In this document: piece by piece, positions 24,740 to 35,079 of the stretch
How positions within the stretch are numbered: the stretch's first letter is position 1
How the letters are laid out: each line of letters starts with the position of its first letter
Origin: Enterococcus sp. 5H
Lineage (GTDB): Bacteria; Bacillota; Bacilli; Lactobacillales; Enterococcaceae
Length of the DNA: 39,363 nt
Assembly: GCF_028128615.1 (NCBI RefSeq)
Contig: NZ_AMDP01000008.1
Span: 1 to 39,363 of the forward strand
Reading direction: 5' to 3'
Notes under the pieces: model-generated
The model's database searches: none
Told to the model about the DNA's origin: nothing
The model's input: the letters and a program-made list of their open reading frames with translations, nothing else
Program-made: the position numbers and the translations under genes

Positions 24740-27145
24740 ATGAAAAGAAGAATGTTAAGGTTACTTGCTTTGTTTTTCGGTCTTTTATTTACTATCAATT
24801 CTGCAGAAAAAGTATTTGCAGATGGGACTGCACCACCAACTGGATATCCATTAGGTGTTTCAACGAAAACCAATTTAACTGCTGGCGGGACGATTTACTT
24901 TAATACCGATCAGCTTCAGGAAAAACAAATGGTGGGCCAGTTTTTAGCGAAGAATATTACTTCCAATGGTTCTTCAGGATTGTCAAAGGGTGGTTTTCAA
25001 AATTACCAAAGTACTTTACCTTCATGGGGATTTGATCAAATTGATCCTGCTGTTGTTTCTGACACAATTACGGGCAGTGATATTATCCGTTGGTACGCTA
25101 ATGACACAAGTTTTAAATATGTAAATGGAGAAGATTTACACTATTTTCTAAATAAGATGCCTTCGGATGAAGATGTTAATCTAGCATTGAAATATTATCC
25201 AGAATTACAGGAAAATTTTTTTAGACGTGTGTCGAATGATTCACTTGAATCATTTCCTTCCTTTGTAGACAATGGCATTTCTGATTTTTCCCAGCTTACA
25301 GGAAATATTCAAATGGCGAGTGATTATTATGGGAGATTAACAAGTAGCGAAGAACCAATTGTGTATAATTCAGCAGTATCAGCCGCTGAAGTGAACACGG
25401 AACAAACAGTTATCAATCCTAATGATTGGGGCGGTCAATCAACACTTCAAATCAATATAGCTTTAAAAAAAGGAGTTACCGACCAAGCTGTAATTGTAGT
25501 TGATGTAGATGGACAGATCGATCATTTTGATAAAGCGCAAGATATCTCAATTAATTACACGAATTACGATCCAGATACGATGTTGCCGCCATATTTGATT
25601 ATTAATTATAAGCATTTTCCATCATTTAATTTTAGTGGAAGTACCTTCTTTCATGCAACGGCTTATCCAAGTTTGCCGGGAGAAGAAGAATATGCATTTG
25701 AAGGAAATCAAGGTGTTTTCTTTGAAGGCAAATATGCGGATAAAGCAGTGCCGTTGATCCAGTCTGATAGCCATACGATTTCAGAAGAATTAAAAGATAA
25801 AACCTATAAAACAGCTTTACATCTGATTCATAATTTTAATGATGAAGAACAAGAGATCCAGTTTCGAAGTAACGCTTCGCTATTTATTGGTACAGTGTTA
25901 GCGCCTCGTACATCAGTTACGATAGATGATACACAAGGACGAGTTTTAGGTAGTGTTATTTCAGGGTACGATATTCATACAAACATGTCTATTAATACAG
26001 AAGAAAGTGAAGTGCGGTTTGATAGTGAAGATTTTCCTGGATTAGGTGACATCGTTGGTGAAAAAGAAGTTCAAGCACCTGTTAAAGAAGGGGAGAAATT
26101 TACTTATACAGGGGCTGAGAAGAGAACGCTGTTTACGATTAATCAAAAAATACCGACTTATTCCCCTAACAGACCAATTAATCAACTGACAATCACAGAT
26201 GATTTAGACGAATCGCTAGCAATCGCTACTGAAGATGTGGAGATAACTGATGATACTGGTATAAATGCATCTGATCGATTTACTATTAGCAAAAACTCAG
26301 AAAATAAATTGATTCTCGAAGCTACCGCAGCTAGTTTAGCAGATAAAACTTTTTATGGAAAAACGTATACGATTAAATTGATTGGGAGCCTCACGATAAG
26401 CTCAGATAAGTTAGAAGATCCTGAAACTAAACAAGTAGTTGTTCCCAATGTTGCGGAAGTAACTGCAAATGATGAAATGAAAACCAGTAACGAAGCTTAT
26501 CTTACTGCTGATTTAATTCAAGGAGCACCTGTTACTGTAAAATATTTAAACGAAGACGGTCAAGAAATTGCGCCAACTGAAGAGTTAACTGGGAAAATAG
26601 GTATGCCTTACCAAACACAAGCCAAAGAAATTTCAGACTATACTCTAGCAGACATATCTGGTAATGAAAACGGGATGTTTTCAAGTGAGTCTCAAACAAT
26701 TATTTATACGTATCAAGGTCATCTAACTTTTAGCGCGGTACCAGATCAAATTAGTTTTGGAACCCATGAATTATCCAGCACGGATCAAGAATACGGAATT
26801 GAAACGAAAGACAAAGATATTGTGGTGAAAGATACCAGAACATTAGGTTCTAATTGGCAATTAAGAGCAACTTTGAATAAATCTCTTACTGGAAATAAAA
26901 CTAACAATGTTTTATCAAATGCATTGTTTTATGTGAAAAATGGCACAATTTTTCCTTTAGAAATTGGATCATCAACGATCATAGCGTCAGCTGTAACAAC
27001 CACTCACGATGACGTTAATGTGTCCAACCAGTGGAATGACGAAGATGACGGATTAAAAGTAGTCGTAAAATCAGGAGAAGCACTAGCAGATCAGTACTCT
27101 GGCGAAATCGGCTGGGAATTATACGATGTTGTATCCAATGATTGA
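24740..27145 (+). CDS. Choice-of-anchor-A / isopeptide / MucBP / WxL adhesin
   Basis: A secreted mosaic of 801 residues. Signal peptide (1 to about 28, ending VFA). A choice-of-anchor-A-like domain (about 35-430) starts GVSTKTNLTAGGTIYFNTDQ and has the end signature FIGTVLAPRTSVTI and GRVLGSVISGYDIHTN. A D2-type isopeptide-like domain (about 440-595, LTITDDLDESLAI) follows, then a MucBP domain (about 598-658, VTVKYLNEDGQEIAPTEEL ... TIIYTY) and a C-terminal WxL domain with both motifs intact: NWQLRATLNKSLT and IGWELYDV. The MucBP part suggests mucin or glycan binding; WxL gives non-covalent wall attachment. It is the first gene of the second csc-type cluster. AGGGGAGAAAG precedes the ATG. Confidence 0.88.
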   Translation: MKRRMLRLLALFFGLLFTINSAEKVFADGTAPPTGYPLGVSTKTNLTAGGTIYFNTDQLQEKQMVGQFLAKNITSNGSSGLSKGGFQNYQSTLPSWGFDQIDPAVVSDTITGSDIIRWYANDTSFKYVNGEDLHYFLNKMPSDEDVNLALKYYPELQENFFRRVSNDSLESFPSFVDNGISDFSQLTGNIQMASDYYGRLTSSEEPIVYNSAVSAAEVNTEQTVINPNDWGGQSTLQINIALKKGVTDQAVIVVDVDGQIDHFDKAQDISINYTNYDPDTMLPPYLIINYKHFPSFNFSGSTFFHATAYPSLPGEEEYAFEGNQGVFFEGKYADKAVPLIQSDSHTISEELKDKTYKTALHLIHNFNDEEQEIQFRSNASLFIGTVLAPRTSVTIDDTQGRVLGSVISGYDIHTNMSINTEESEVRFDSEDFPGLGDIVGEKEVQAPVKEGEKFTYTGAEKRTLFTINQKIPTYSPNRPINQLTITDDLDESLAIATEDVEITDDTGINASDRFTISKNSENKLILEATAASLADKTFYGKTYTIKLIGSLTISSDKLEDPETKQVVVPNVAEVTANDEMKTSNEAYLTADLIQGAPVTVKYLNEDGQEIAPTEELTGKIGMPYQTQAKEISDYTLADISGNENGMFSSESQTIIYTYQGHLTFSAVPDQISFGTHELSSTDQEYGIETKDKDIVVKDTRTLGSNWQLRATLNKSLTGNKTNNVLSNALFYVKNGTIFPLEIGSSTIIASAVTTTHDDVNVSNQWNDEDDGLKVVVKSGEALADQYSGEIGWELYDVVSND

Positions 27146-27159
27146 TAAGGAGACGTCAA

Positions 27160-27438
27160 GTGAATGATAAAAAAAGAAAATGGTTTCTATTACTATTGAT
27201 CGGTGGTTTCTTACTGTACGTTTTAAGTATGAAAGAAGACATTGTCGTTGCAGAAAAATCAAATGCGAAAGTTGGCTTTTACGTAAATGACAAAAAGAAA
27301 CAGCCTTTGAACAGTAATCTGCCATATACAGGCGAAAATAAACAAGATAATGAATTACTAATTAGTGGAATATCCATTCTGTTGATTGTAACAGGAATGA
27401 TATCATATAAAACTTTAATGAATAGGGAGAAAATTTAG
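27160..27438 (+). CDS. Small LPxTG surface protein (LPYTGE)
   Basis: A 92-residue sortase substrate: signal/membrane segment (about 6-22), a short polar exposed part, LPYTGE, a hydrophobic helix (ELLISGISILLIVTGMISY) and the tail KTLMNREKI. I chose the GTG at 27160 because AAGGAG lies at 27147-27152 with seven bases spacing. The upstream TTG at 27142 overlaps the end of the previous gene and has no RBS. It is equivalent to the LPSMG protein at 12502. No sortase gene lies in this cluster, so a sortase encoded elsewhere (the housekeeping one, or those at 15370-18351) must anchor it. Confidence 0.8.
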   Translation: MNDKKRKWFLLLLIGGFLLYVLSMKEDIVVAEKSNAKVGFYVNDKKKQPLNSNLPYTGENKQDNELLISGISILLIVTGMISYKTLMNREKI

Positions 27439-28023
27439 ATGAAAGCAAATAAAATTTTTCTAGGATTAGCAACAGTTTCAATGGTTTTGAGTGGAAGTTT
27501 AGTCGTAAATGCAGAAGAAACTGAAAGCAAAGATTCAAAAGGTGATATTGGTTTCACAGCGCCAACAGAAGGTGCTCTTACAATGCTAAATGTTGCAGAC
27601 TTTGATTTTGGTTCTAATCCAATTTCAGCAAAAGACGAAGTATACAAAAGCAAAACAGATTCAGTAACAACTGTTCAAGATATCCGCGGAACAGAAACTG
27701 GCTGGACGGTTCAAGTAGCGCAAAATGGGCAATTCAAAGTTGGTAATAAAGAATTAGACAATGCACAAATTACATTAAAAACACCAACAATTTCAGATAA
27801 ATCTACAGGTTCAGCAGAAGCTGAAACAGAAGTAGTTTTAAACACAGATGGTTCAGGTGCAACAATTTTAGATGCTGAAAAAGGTCAAGGTAATGGCGTA
27901 ACAATCGAAAATTTTGCCAAAGATGCTGCTACATTATCAGTACCAGGTGAAACCGTTAAAGTAGCAAAACAATATGAAACAACATTAACATGGACATTGC
28001 TGGATCAACCAGAAAATAATTAA
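27439..28023 (+). CDS. Small WxL-domain surface protein
   Basis: 194 residues, with signal peptide (about 1-25, ending VVNA) and an acidic mature protein that is essentially one WxL domain. It has VADFDFGSNPIS near the start, the proximal GWTVQVAQNGQF and the distal canonical TLTWTLLDQPENN at the very end. It binds peptidoglycan non-covalently. The ATG follows the stop of the LPYTG gene without a gap (GGGAGAAAA as RBS within that gene), so the two are tightly coupled. Confidence 0.92.
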   Translation: MKANKIFLGLATVSMVLSGSLVVNAEETESKDSKGDIGFTAPTEGALTMLNVADFDFGSNPISAKDEVYKSKTDSVTTVQDIRGTETGWTVQVAQNGQFKVGNKELDNAQITLKTPTISDKSTGSAEAETEVVLNTDGSGATILDAEKGQGNGVTIENFAKDAATLSVPGETVKVAKQYETTLTWTLLDQPENN

Positions 28024-28037
28024 TTTAGAACGTAAAA

Positions 28038-28092
28038 ATTTTATACAAAGTTGGAAAATGTCTATAGACTTTCTTTCAATTTTGTATAAAAT
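28038..28092 (+). other. Long AT-rich hairpin between WxL and DUF916 genes
   Basis: Positions 28038-28056 pair with 28074-28092 over 19 bp (two G-U). The loop carries the perfect palindrome GTCTATAGAC (28060-28069). No T-run follows, so it is more likely an mRNA 3'-end protector or processing site than a terminator. Confidence 0.65.
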
Positions 28093-28121
28093 CATACATA
28101 GCAAAAAATGGAGGGAAAACG

Positions 28122-29177
28122 ATGTTAAAACGTACATTAAAAGCTTTATTGTTATTAACAGGGTTAGTCATGGTAGGAACAGTAGGGTCACTAAATGTTT
28201 GGGCGACAGATGCTGATTATGAAGTTAAAGCGATTCCCTCACCTAATCAAGTAGATAAAAATAAAACATATTTTGACTTAAGACTAGAACCAGAACAACA
28301 AGAAGACATCACGGTCAAAGTTACAAACCATTCAGATCAAGAAAGAACAATCAATACCGATGTTCAAACCGCAACGACTAATACAAATGGTGTAGTCGAA
28401 TATATCAACAGTCAAAAAAATAAATCCATTGATTTGCCATACAATATTAGTGAGTTAGTCAAAACAGAAACAAAAGAAATCACCTTAGCACCAAATGAAT
28501 CGAAAGATGTTGTTTATGCTATATCAATGCCGGAAGCTGATTTTTCTGGTGTATTATCCAGTGGTATTATTTTTACAAGTAAAAATGAAGCAGAAACAGA
28601 AAGATCAGATTCAGATGTTGCGATTAATAATCAATTTGGGTATGTAATTGCTTTAGTACTTCATGGAAAAGAAGAAGTAACTTCTGATTTACAGTTATCC
28701 AATGTAAATTTAGGTCAAATTAATAATCGTAATGTAGTATTTGCACAATTAGCGAACCCTAAAGCAGCTTACCTTAACCGATTAAACATCACTGCAAAAA
28801 TCAAAAAGAAAAATAGCGATCAAGTTCTTTACGAAACAGAAAAAAATGATATGCAAATGGCGCCAAATTCAGTTTTCAATTATCCTGTAAGTTTACAAGA
28901 AACAGAATTTAAACCGGGGAAATATGTGCTGTCCATCCACGCTGAATCCAAAGGACGTAAGTGGGATTTTGAAGAAGAATTTGAAATTAAGGCAGATGAA
29001 GCGAAATCATTAAATGAACAAGCCTATGTTCATCATGAAAAAACGAATTACTGGTGGTTAATCATTTTAATTCTAGTAATCATCGTATTGATCCTATTAT
29101 TTATGATTTATCGCAAAAGACAACAAAAAATCAAAGCATTGGAAGAACAATTAGAAGAATTGAAAAGTAAAGAATAA
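28122..29177 (+). CDS. DUF916/DUF3324 membrane protein (second cluster)
   Basis: 351 residues: signal peptide (about 1-29, ending VWA), a DUF916 region (YEVKAIPSPNQ, TYFDLRLEPEQQEDITVKV, ITLAPNESKDVVYAISMP), a DUF3324 region (MQMAPNSVFNYPV, FEIKADEAKSLNEQAY), a transmembrane helix (about 307-327, WWLIILILVIIVLILLFMIY) and a coiled-coil-like charged tail (IKALEEQLEELKSKE). That tail is acidic and basic mixed, unlike the purely basic tails of the two paralogues in the first locus. It is the predicted membrane-side partner of the WxL proteins. It ends the cluster at the terminator 29186-29220. Confidence 0.92.
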   Translation: MLKRTLKALLLLTGLVMVGTVGSLNVWATDADYEVKAIPSPNQVDKNKTYFDLRLEPEQQEDITVKVTNHSDQERTINTDVQTATTNTNGVVEYINSQKNKSIDLPYNISELVKTETKEITLAPNESKDVVYAISMPEADFSGVLSSGIIFTSKNEAETERSDSDVAINNQFGYVIALVLHGKEEVTSDLQLSNVNLGQINNRNVVFAQLANPKAAYLNRLNITAKIKKKNSDQVLYETEKNDMQMAPNSVFNYPVSLQETEFKPGKYVLSIHAESKGRKWDFEEEFEIKADEAKSLNEQAYVHHEKTNYWWLIILILVIIVLILLFMIYRKRQQKIKALEEQLEELKSKE

Positions 29178-29185
29178 ATTAGTAG

Positions 29186-29220
29186 CAGAGCTGTCTGAGT
29201 ATAGATAGTTCTGTTTTTTT
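29186..29220 (+). terminator. Terminator of the second WxL cluster
   Basis: CAGAGCTGTCT (29186-29196) pairs with AGATAGTTCTG (29203-29213), 11 bp including two G-U pairs, followed by seven T's. Confidence 0.85.
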
Positions 29221-29353
29221 ACGTAAATTTCAAATGAAGCGAAAACTGTTTAGCTTTGTCACTGAAAACTAATGATTTTTGAAATATGAATTTAAAAAAA
29301 TTATAACAAAACACTGACTATTTTTTCGTAAACTGTTGAATCTGCTTGATTTA

Positions 29354-29362
29354 TGTTAAAAT
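29354..29362 (+). promoter_or_regulatory. Extended -10 promoter ahead of ymcA-mutS-mutL
   Basis: TGTTAAAAT is an extended -10 element (5/6 for the hexamer), with TTGAAT at 29336-29341 upstream at a short 15-base spacing. It is 52 bases before the ymcA start. Confidence 0.45.
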
Positions 29363-29413
29363 AAGTAGACCTATTAAGGAATCAAATCTTACACAGAATA
29401 AAGGTGTGAAATC

Positions 29414-29782
29414 ATGGAGCCATCCATTACAGATAAAAAAATCAATGAAGAATTAATGAAATTATTAGCGTTGATTGGTGAAGATGAAATGATTCGACGC
29501 TATAAAGAATTGGAAAATAAAGTCCAAAATAATCAAAAGTTGACTGATTTAGTAGAACAGATCAAAGCGGCGCAAAAAGATGCGGTTCAATTTGCTCATT
29601 ACGATAAACCAGAAGCTGAAAAAACAGCGATTAAGCGAGCGGATGAATTGACCAAAGAATTTGATGAACATCCATTGGTTGTTGCCTATCGCGAACAATT
29701 AATGGAAGTAAATGACCTACTACAGCATGTCACTGACATGATTCAATACAGAGTAAATGAAGAATTAGAGAAGGAAGGGTAA
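29414..29782 (+). CDS. ymcA: YlbF/YmcA family protein (RicA-like)
   Basis: 122 residues, all-helical, without membrane segments, as in the Com_YlbF family. The conserved central pattern is [37 protein letters not shown], given here only as a description of the helix pair at residues 37-75. In B. subtilis YmcA (RicA), YlbF and YaaT form a complex that affects RNase Y-dependent mRNA maturation. The location directly upstream of mutS, and normally just downstream of ymdB, supports the YmcA assignment over YlbF. MutS starts two bases after its stop. Confidence 0.85.
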   Translation: MEPSITDKKINEELMKLLALIGEDEMIRRYKELENKVQNNQKLTDLVEQIKAAQKDAVQFAHYDKPEAEKTAIKRADELTKEFDEHPLVVAYREQLMEVNDLLQHVTDMIQYRVNEELEKEG

Positions 29783-29784
29783 CT

Positions 29785-32352
29785 ATGCCGCAAAAAACCA
29801 AAAACACGCCAATGATGGAACAATATTTAGCAATTAAAGACCAATACCAAGATGCATTTCTTTTTTATCGCTTAGGTGATTTTTACGAAATGTTTTACGA
29901 AGATGCGATCAATGCATCTCAAGTGTTGGAATTAACCTTAACCAGTCGTAACCGTAATGCAGACGATCCGATACCAATGTGCGGTATTCCCCATCATGCA
30001 GCGCAAGGTTACATCGATACATTAATTGAAAAAGGCTATAAAGTAGCAATTTGTGAACAAGTAGAAGACCCTAAAACAACTAAAGGAATGGTTAAAAGAG
30101 AAGTTGTTCAACTGATTACGCCGGGAACAGTGATGAATAGTAAAGGCTTAGAAGCCAAAGATAATAACTATTTGACTGCGGTTGTTGAAGAGGATGGACA
30201 GTTTGGTTTAGCTTATGTTGACCTAAGTACAGGAGAATTGAAAACAGCGGTATTAGCCGATGAAGATGGACTGATTAACGAAGCTTCCGCGCTGCAAACT
30301 AAAGAAATGGTTTTAGGCAGTGAACTGTCAGAATCCTTAAAACAAACATTGAAAGATCGTTTAAATATTATTTTTTCTGAACAAAACCAAGCAGAAGAAA
30401 ATGCAGAATTTAGTTTTTTAACAAGTGAATTAACTCAAGCACTACAAATAGATGTCACTGGGAAATTATTAACCTATTTAACGACGACACAAAAACGAAG
30501 TTTAGCTCATATTCAAAAAGCAGTAGAATATCAGCCGGATCATTTCTTAAAAATGGATCATTATTCTAAATTTAACTTAGAATTAACTCAATCCATCCGC
30601 ACTGGTTTAAAAAAAGGTACACTTTTGTGGCTATTAGATGAAACAAAAACTGCAATGGGTGGTCGTTTATTAAAACAATGGTTAGACCGTCCCTTAATTC
30701 AGGAAAAACAAATTCAAAGCCGCCAAGAAATGGTGCAATCATTATTAAATGCATATTTCGAGCGCGTTGATTTACAAGCCACGCTAACGAAAGTTTATGA
30801 CTTAGAACGTTTAGCTGGACGTGTAGCATTTGGAAACGTGAACGGTCGTGATTTAATTCAGTTAAAAACATCGTTGGAACAAGTACCGTTAGTTCGTGAA
30901 TTGATTGTTGGGATTAACCAAGGTGAGTGGAATGACCTCTTATTAGATTTAAACCCTGCGGAAGATATTGTAGAATTAATCAATCGTGCAATCAATGAAG
31001 AAGCACCGCTAGCAATTACAGAGGGTAATGTCATTAAAGACAATTACAATGAAAAACTAGATGAATATCGGGATGCGATGCGCCACGGTAAGCAATGGTT
31101 AGCCGAATTGGAAGCCAAAGAACGTCAAGAAACAGGTATTAAAACCTTAAAAGTCGGTTTTAATCGAGTATTTGGTTATTACATTGAAGTCACAAAATCT
31201 AACTTAGCAAACCTAGAAGAAGGTAAGTACGAACGCAAACAAACCCTAGCAAATGCAGAGCGCTTCATTACACCTGAACTAAAAGAAATGGAAACACTGA
31301 TTTTAGAAGCGGAAGAAAAATCTGTCGATCTAGAGTACCAATTATTCTTAGAAGTTCGTGAACAAGTTAAAGCCAATATCGAACGTCTACAAAAACTAGC
31401 GAAAACAATTAGTGCAGTGGATGTTTTACAAGCATTCGCTACAGTGAGTGAAAGATATCAATATGTGCGTCCAACCTTGAAAAGTAATAGCAAAGAACTG
31501 CATATTGTTGAAGGTCGCCATCCAGTTGTAGAGAAAGTTTTAGGGCACCAAGAATATATCCCGAATAGTGTTCATATGAGTAAAGAAAATCTGATTCTCT
31601 TAATTACTGGACCAAATATGTCTGGTAAAAGTACCTATATGCGCCAATTAGCGTTAACCGTCGTGATGGCACAAATCGGTTGTTTTGTACCAGCCGAGTC
31701 CGCTGAGTTACCGATTTTTGATCAAATATTTACCAGAATTGGTGCATCAGATGATTTAATTGCCGGACAAAGTACCTTTATGGTAGAAATGATGGAAGCT
31801 AACCAAGCCTTACGTCATGCTACGCCAAACAGCTTAATTTTATTTGATGAGTTAGGTCGTGGAACAGCAACATATGATGGGATGGCACTGGCACAAGCGA
31901 TTATTGAATATATTCATCGAGAAGTTCAAGCGAAAACATTATTCTCTACTCATTATCATGAATTGACTGTTTTAGATGAAACACTTTCAGGATTGAAAAA
32001 TATTCACGTGGGCGCTGTAGAAAAAAATGGTGAAGTCGTCTTCCTGCATAAAATGATGGACGGACCAGCAGATAAAAGTTATGGTATCCATGTAGCTAAA
32101 ATTGCTGGTTTACCAAGTGATTTATTAGAGCGGGCTGCAACGATTCTTACAGCACTAGAATCAGAAGAACAACCATTGAAAACTGTAGAATACACAGATG
32201 AAATCAAAGAAAACACCGAACAATTATACTTATTTAAAGAAGTCTCGACAGACGAATTAGGTGTAATTGATACGTTGAAGAAGATCAACCTATTGGAAAT
32301 GACCCCAATGGATGCTTTAAACAAATTATACGAACTACAAAAAAGAATTTAA
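29785..32352 (+). CDS. mutS: DNA mismatch repair protein MutS
   Basis: 855 residues, normal length. The N-terminal mismatch-reading domain has the Phe-x-Glu motif in RLGDFYEMF. The connector, lever and clamp regions follow. The ATPase domain has the Walker [10 protein letters not shown] (Gly609 onward), the Walker [12 protein letters not shown] and the conserved STHYHEL. MutS recognises mispairs and recruits MutL. It starts two bases after ymcA (RBS GAAGGG inside that gene) and is followed 37 bases later by mutL, so the three form one operon. Confidence 0.98.
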   Translation: MPQKTKNTPMMEQYLAIKDQYQDAFLFYRLGDFYEMFYEDAINASQVLELTLTSRNRNADDPIPMCGIPHHAAQGYIDTLIEKGYKVAICEQVEDPKTTKGMVKREVVQLITPGTVMNSKGLEAKDNNYLTAVVEEDGQFGLAYVDLSTGELKTAVLADEDGLINEASALQTKEMVLGSELSESLKQTLKDRLNIIFSEQNQAEENAEFSFLTSELTQALQIDVTGKLLTYLTTTQKRSLAHIQKAVEYQPDHFLKMDHYSKFNLELTQSIRTGLKKGTLLWLLDETKTAMGGRLLKQWLDRPLIQEKQIQSRQEMVQSLLNAYFERVDLQATLTKVYDLERLAGRVAFGNVNGRDLIQLKTSLEQVPLVRELIVGINQGEWNDLLLDLNPAEDIVELINRAINEEAPLAITEGNVIKDNYNEKLDEYRDAMRHGKQWLAELEAKERQETGIKTLKVGFNRVFGYYIEVTKSNLANLEEGKYERKQTLANAERFITPELKEMETLILEAEEKSVDLEYQLFLEVREQVKANIERLQKLAKTISAVDVLQAFATVSERYQYVRPTLKSNSKELHIVEGRHPVVEKVLGHQEYIPNSVHMSKENLILLITGPNMSGKSTYMRQLALTVVMAQIGCFVPAESAELPIFDQIFTRIGASDDLIAGQSTFMVEMMEANQALRHATPNSLILFDELGRGTATYDGMALAQAIIEYIHREVQAKTLFSTHYHELTVLDETLSGLKNIHVGAVEKNGEVVFLHKMMDGPADKSYGIHVAKIAGLPSDLLERAATILTALESEEQPLKTVEYTDEIKENTEQLYLFKEVSTDELGVIDTLKKINLLEMTPMDALNKLYELQKRI

Positions 32353-32389
32353 ACATAAATAGAGGCTGAGAACGGAGAGGAATACGCCA

Positions 32390-34474
32390 ATGGGAAAGAT
32401 ACAAGAATTATCAGAACAGCTTGCCAATCAAATCGCCGCTGGTGAAGTAGTAGAACGTCCTGCATCAGTTGTTAAAGAGCTGGTAGAAAATGCGATCGAT
32501 GCTGGCAGTACTCAAATCGATATTTTTATTGAAGAAGCTGGTTTAAAAACAATTCAAGTTATTGATAATGGCGAAGGGATTGCCAAAGAAGATATTTTAA
32601 GTGCATTTAAGCGTCATGCGACTAGTAAAATCCACACAAGAGATGATCTTTTCCGCATTCGCAGTTTAGGGTTTCGTGGTGAAGCATTGCCCAGTATTGC
32701 CTCTGTTTCAGAAATTACCGTAGAAACAGCTGTTTCAGAAGAAGGTGAAGGCAGTTTTATTCAAATGAAGGGCGGTAAAGTTGAAGAACATCGTCCGTCA
32801 GCTTTAAGAAAAGGGACAAAAATCACTGTATCTAACTTGTTTTTCAATACGCCTGCCCGTTTAAAATATGTTAAAACTATTCAAACTGAACTAGCCAACG
32901 TCGGTGATATCGTCAATCGTTTAGCATTAAGCCATCCTAACATTGCTTTTCGTTTAGTTCATGATGGCAATAAAATGATGAACACTACTGGTAATGGCGA
33001 TTTAAAACAAACAATTGCAGGGATTTACGGTATCGGAACCGCGAAAAAAATGCTGAAGATCGAAGCAGAAGATTTGGATTTTAAATTAACTGGCTATGTT
33101 TCTTTACCGGAAGTAACTAGAGCAAGTCGCAATTATTTATCGACAATCATTAACGGGCGCTATATCAAAAATTTTGCACTAAATAAAGCAATTGTTGAAG
33201 GTTACGGCTCAAAACTGATGGTAGGCCGCTTTCCATTAGCTGTTGTAGAAATTGAAATGGACCCGCTATTAGTGGATGTAAATGTTCATCCAACTAAGCA
33301 AGAAGTACGTCTAAGTAAAGAAAAAGAATTAATGACACTTATTAGTGATGCTATACGTGAAGTGTTAAGCTATGAGCAGCTAATTCCTAATGCAGCCGAT
33401 AATTTACGTTTTAAAAAGAAAGTCGAACAGCAGCCTAAAGTTGAACAAATGGAAATTCCTTTACCTCAGCCAGAAGCAGCGGCGAAACCAATTCGTAAAC
33501 CAGGAAGTTTAGGCTATGATTCTACTAGTGGAAACTTTTTTGTAAAAGAAACGACAGCGGATTTTTCGACAAAAGCTACTGTACAAAATCAAACCCAAGA
33601 ATCATCAACTGTTGATCTGGATAGAGAAGCCTTGCTGGCGCATGCTTTTAGTTCACCATCTGAAGAACCTATTCCAATTTCTGAAAATTCACCAGAAATA
33701 GAACAAACAGCGATGATTGAACCAGCTGCTGTGTCTTCGGAAACTGCAGAAACATCTACCATTGATGAACAGGTTTATGAAGAAGAATTAAGTCATCATC
33801 CTGAATTTGATTTTTCAACTTCGGGTTCAGACCGTGAATTAACACAAGCTTTAAATAAATTGTCTGACGATCGACCAAAAGAACGTTTTCCAGAACTGGA
33901 GTATTTTGGTCAGATGCATGGTACTTACCTTTTTGCTCAAAGTAAAGATGGCTTATACATCATCGATCAGCATGCAGCGCAAGAGCGAATAAAATATGAG
34001 TATTTTAGAGAAAAAATCGGCGAAGTTTCCGATGATTTACAAGAATTATTAGTACCTATTGTGATTGACTATCCAAATAGTGATGCTCTGAAAATCAAAG
34101 AACAAAAAGAAACGTTAGCAGAGGTGGGGATTCATTTAGAAGATTTTGGACAAAATAGTTTTATTGTCCGTGCTCACCCGACGTGGTATCCGGCAGGTGA
34201 AGAAGAAAGCATCATTCGTGAAATGATCGATATGTTTTTAACCACTGGTAAAGTTAGTGTAAAAAAATTCCGCGAAGCAACAGCGATTATGATGAGCTGT
34301 AAACGTTCGATTAAAGCTAACCACTATCTAAATGAACAACAAGCGCGTGTTCTTTTAAAAGACCTTGAGACGTGTGAAAATCCATTTAACTGTCCTCATG
34401 GTCGTCCTGTGTTGATCCATTTTACCAACTCAGATATGGAAAAAATGTTTAAACGAATTCAAGATCCACATTAA
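32390..34474 (+). CDS. mutL: DNA mismatch repair protein MutL (endonuclease type)
   Basis: 694 residues. The GHKL ATPase motifs are all visible: [36 protein letters not shown] and [11 protein letters not shown]. The middle linker is long and variable (about 330-500, rich in Glu/Ser/Thr/Pro). The C-terminal domain carries the metal-dependent endonuclease motif [12 protein letters not shown], plus CKRSIKAN and CPHGRP, as in organisms without MutH. It nicks the daughter strand after MutS activation. RBS GGAGAGG. Confidence 0.97.
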   Translation: MGKIQELSEQLANQIAAGEVVERPASVVKELVENAIDAGSTQIDIFIEEAGLKTIQVIDNGEGIAKEDILSAFKRHATSKIHTRDDLFRIRSLGFRGEALPSIASVSEITVETAVSEEGEGSFIQMKGGKVEEHRPSALRKGTKITVSNLFFNTPARLKYVKTIQTELANVGDIVNRLALSHPNIAFRLVHDGNKMMNTTGNGDLKQTIAGIYGIGTAKKMLKIEAEDLDFKLTGYVSLPEVTRASRNYLSTIINGRYIKNFALNKAIVEGYGSKLMVGRFPLAVVEIEMDPLLVDVNVHPTKQEVRLSKEKELMTLISDAIREVLSYEQLIPNAADNLRFKKKVEQQPKVEQMEIPLPQPEAAAKPIRKPGSLGYDSTSGNFFVKETTADFSTKATVQNQTQESSTVDLDREALLAHAFSSPSEEPIPISENSPEIEQTAMIEPAAVSSETAETSTIDEQVYEEELSHHPEFDFSTSGSDRELTQALNKLSDDRPKERFPELEYFGQMHGTYLFAQSKDGLYIIDQHAAQERIKYEYFREKIGEVSDDLQELLVPIVIDYPNSDALKIKEQKETLAEVGIHLEDFGQNSFIVRAHPTWYPAGEEESIIREMIDMFLTTGKVSVKKFREATAIMMSCKRSIKANHYLNEQQARVLLKDLETCENPFNCPHGRPVLIHFTNSDMEKMFKRIQDPH

Positions 34475-34494
34475 AAATAAAAGAAGGTGTTCTA

Positions 34495-35049
34495 ATGACA
34501 GTTATCTTAGCTTCACAATCCCCTCGACGAAGGGAATTATTGAGCCGAATTGTTTCTGATTTTGAAGTGATTCCTGCTGATATTAATGAAGAGGTGAAAA
34601 GTTATTTTACCCCGATGGATTATGTCCTGACGATGGCTGCTCAAAAAGCGGCACATATTGCCAAGCAATACCCAAATGATTTAGTAATCGGCTGTGATAC
34701 GATTGTGACAATTGACAATGAGATCATGGGAAAACCAACTTCTAGAGATGATGGCTTTCGAATGCTAAAGCAACTAAGCGGAAGAACACATAAGGTTTAT
34801 ACAAGTGTAGTAGTGATGAAAGACGATCAAGAATCTTCAGCAACTGTTCCAGCAACAGTTGAATTTTATGAGCTGACAGATGAAGAAATCAATCACTATC
34901 TAGATACAAAAGAATATGAAGACAAAGCTGGTGCTTACGGTATTCAAGAAAAAGGTGCTCTATTTGTCAAAAGTATTCAAGGTGACTACTATTCAATTAT
35001 GGGATTACCAATAGCAACTTTATATCGGATGTTGCCGGCTTTTGATTAG
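34495..35049 (+). CDS. maf: Maf-like nucleoside triphosphate pyrophosphatase (dTTP/UTP type)
   Basis: 184 residues of the Maf/HAM1 fold: N-terminal [13 protein letters not shown], central [32 protein letters not shown] and C-terminal [17 protein letters not shown] and [10 protein letters not shown]. Enzymes of the YhdE type hydrolyse dTTP, UTP and modified pyrimidine nucleotides to monophosphates. It follows mutL by 20 bases, so it is likely co-transcribed with the repair genes. RBS AAGAAGG. Confidence 0.95.
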   Translation: MTVILASQSPRRRELLSRIVSDFEVIPADINEEVKSYFTPMDYVLTMAAQKAAHIAKQYPNDLVIGCDTIVTIDNEIMGKPTSRDDGFRMLKQLSGRTHKVYTSVVVMKDDQESSATVPATVEFYELTDEEINHYLDTKEYEDKAGAYGIQEKGALFVKSIQGDYYSIMGLPIATLYRMLPAFD

Positions 35050-35079
35050 TCTGTTAATAATGAAAGAAGGAAACAAGCA

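Noticed and set aside
27142-27159. TTG at 27142 as the start of the small LPYTG protein.
   Set aside because: No RBS ahead of it, and AAGGAG with seven bases spacing fits the GTG at 27160.
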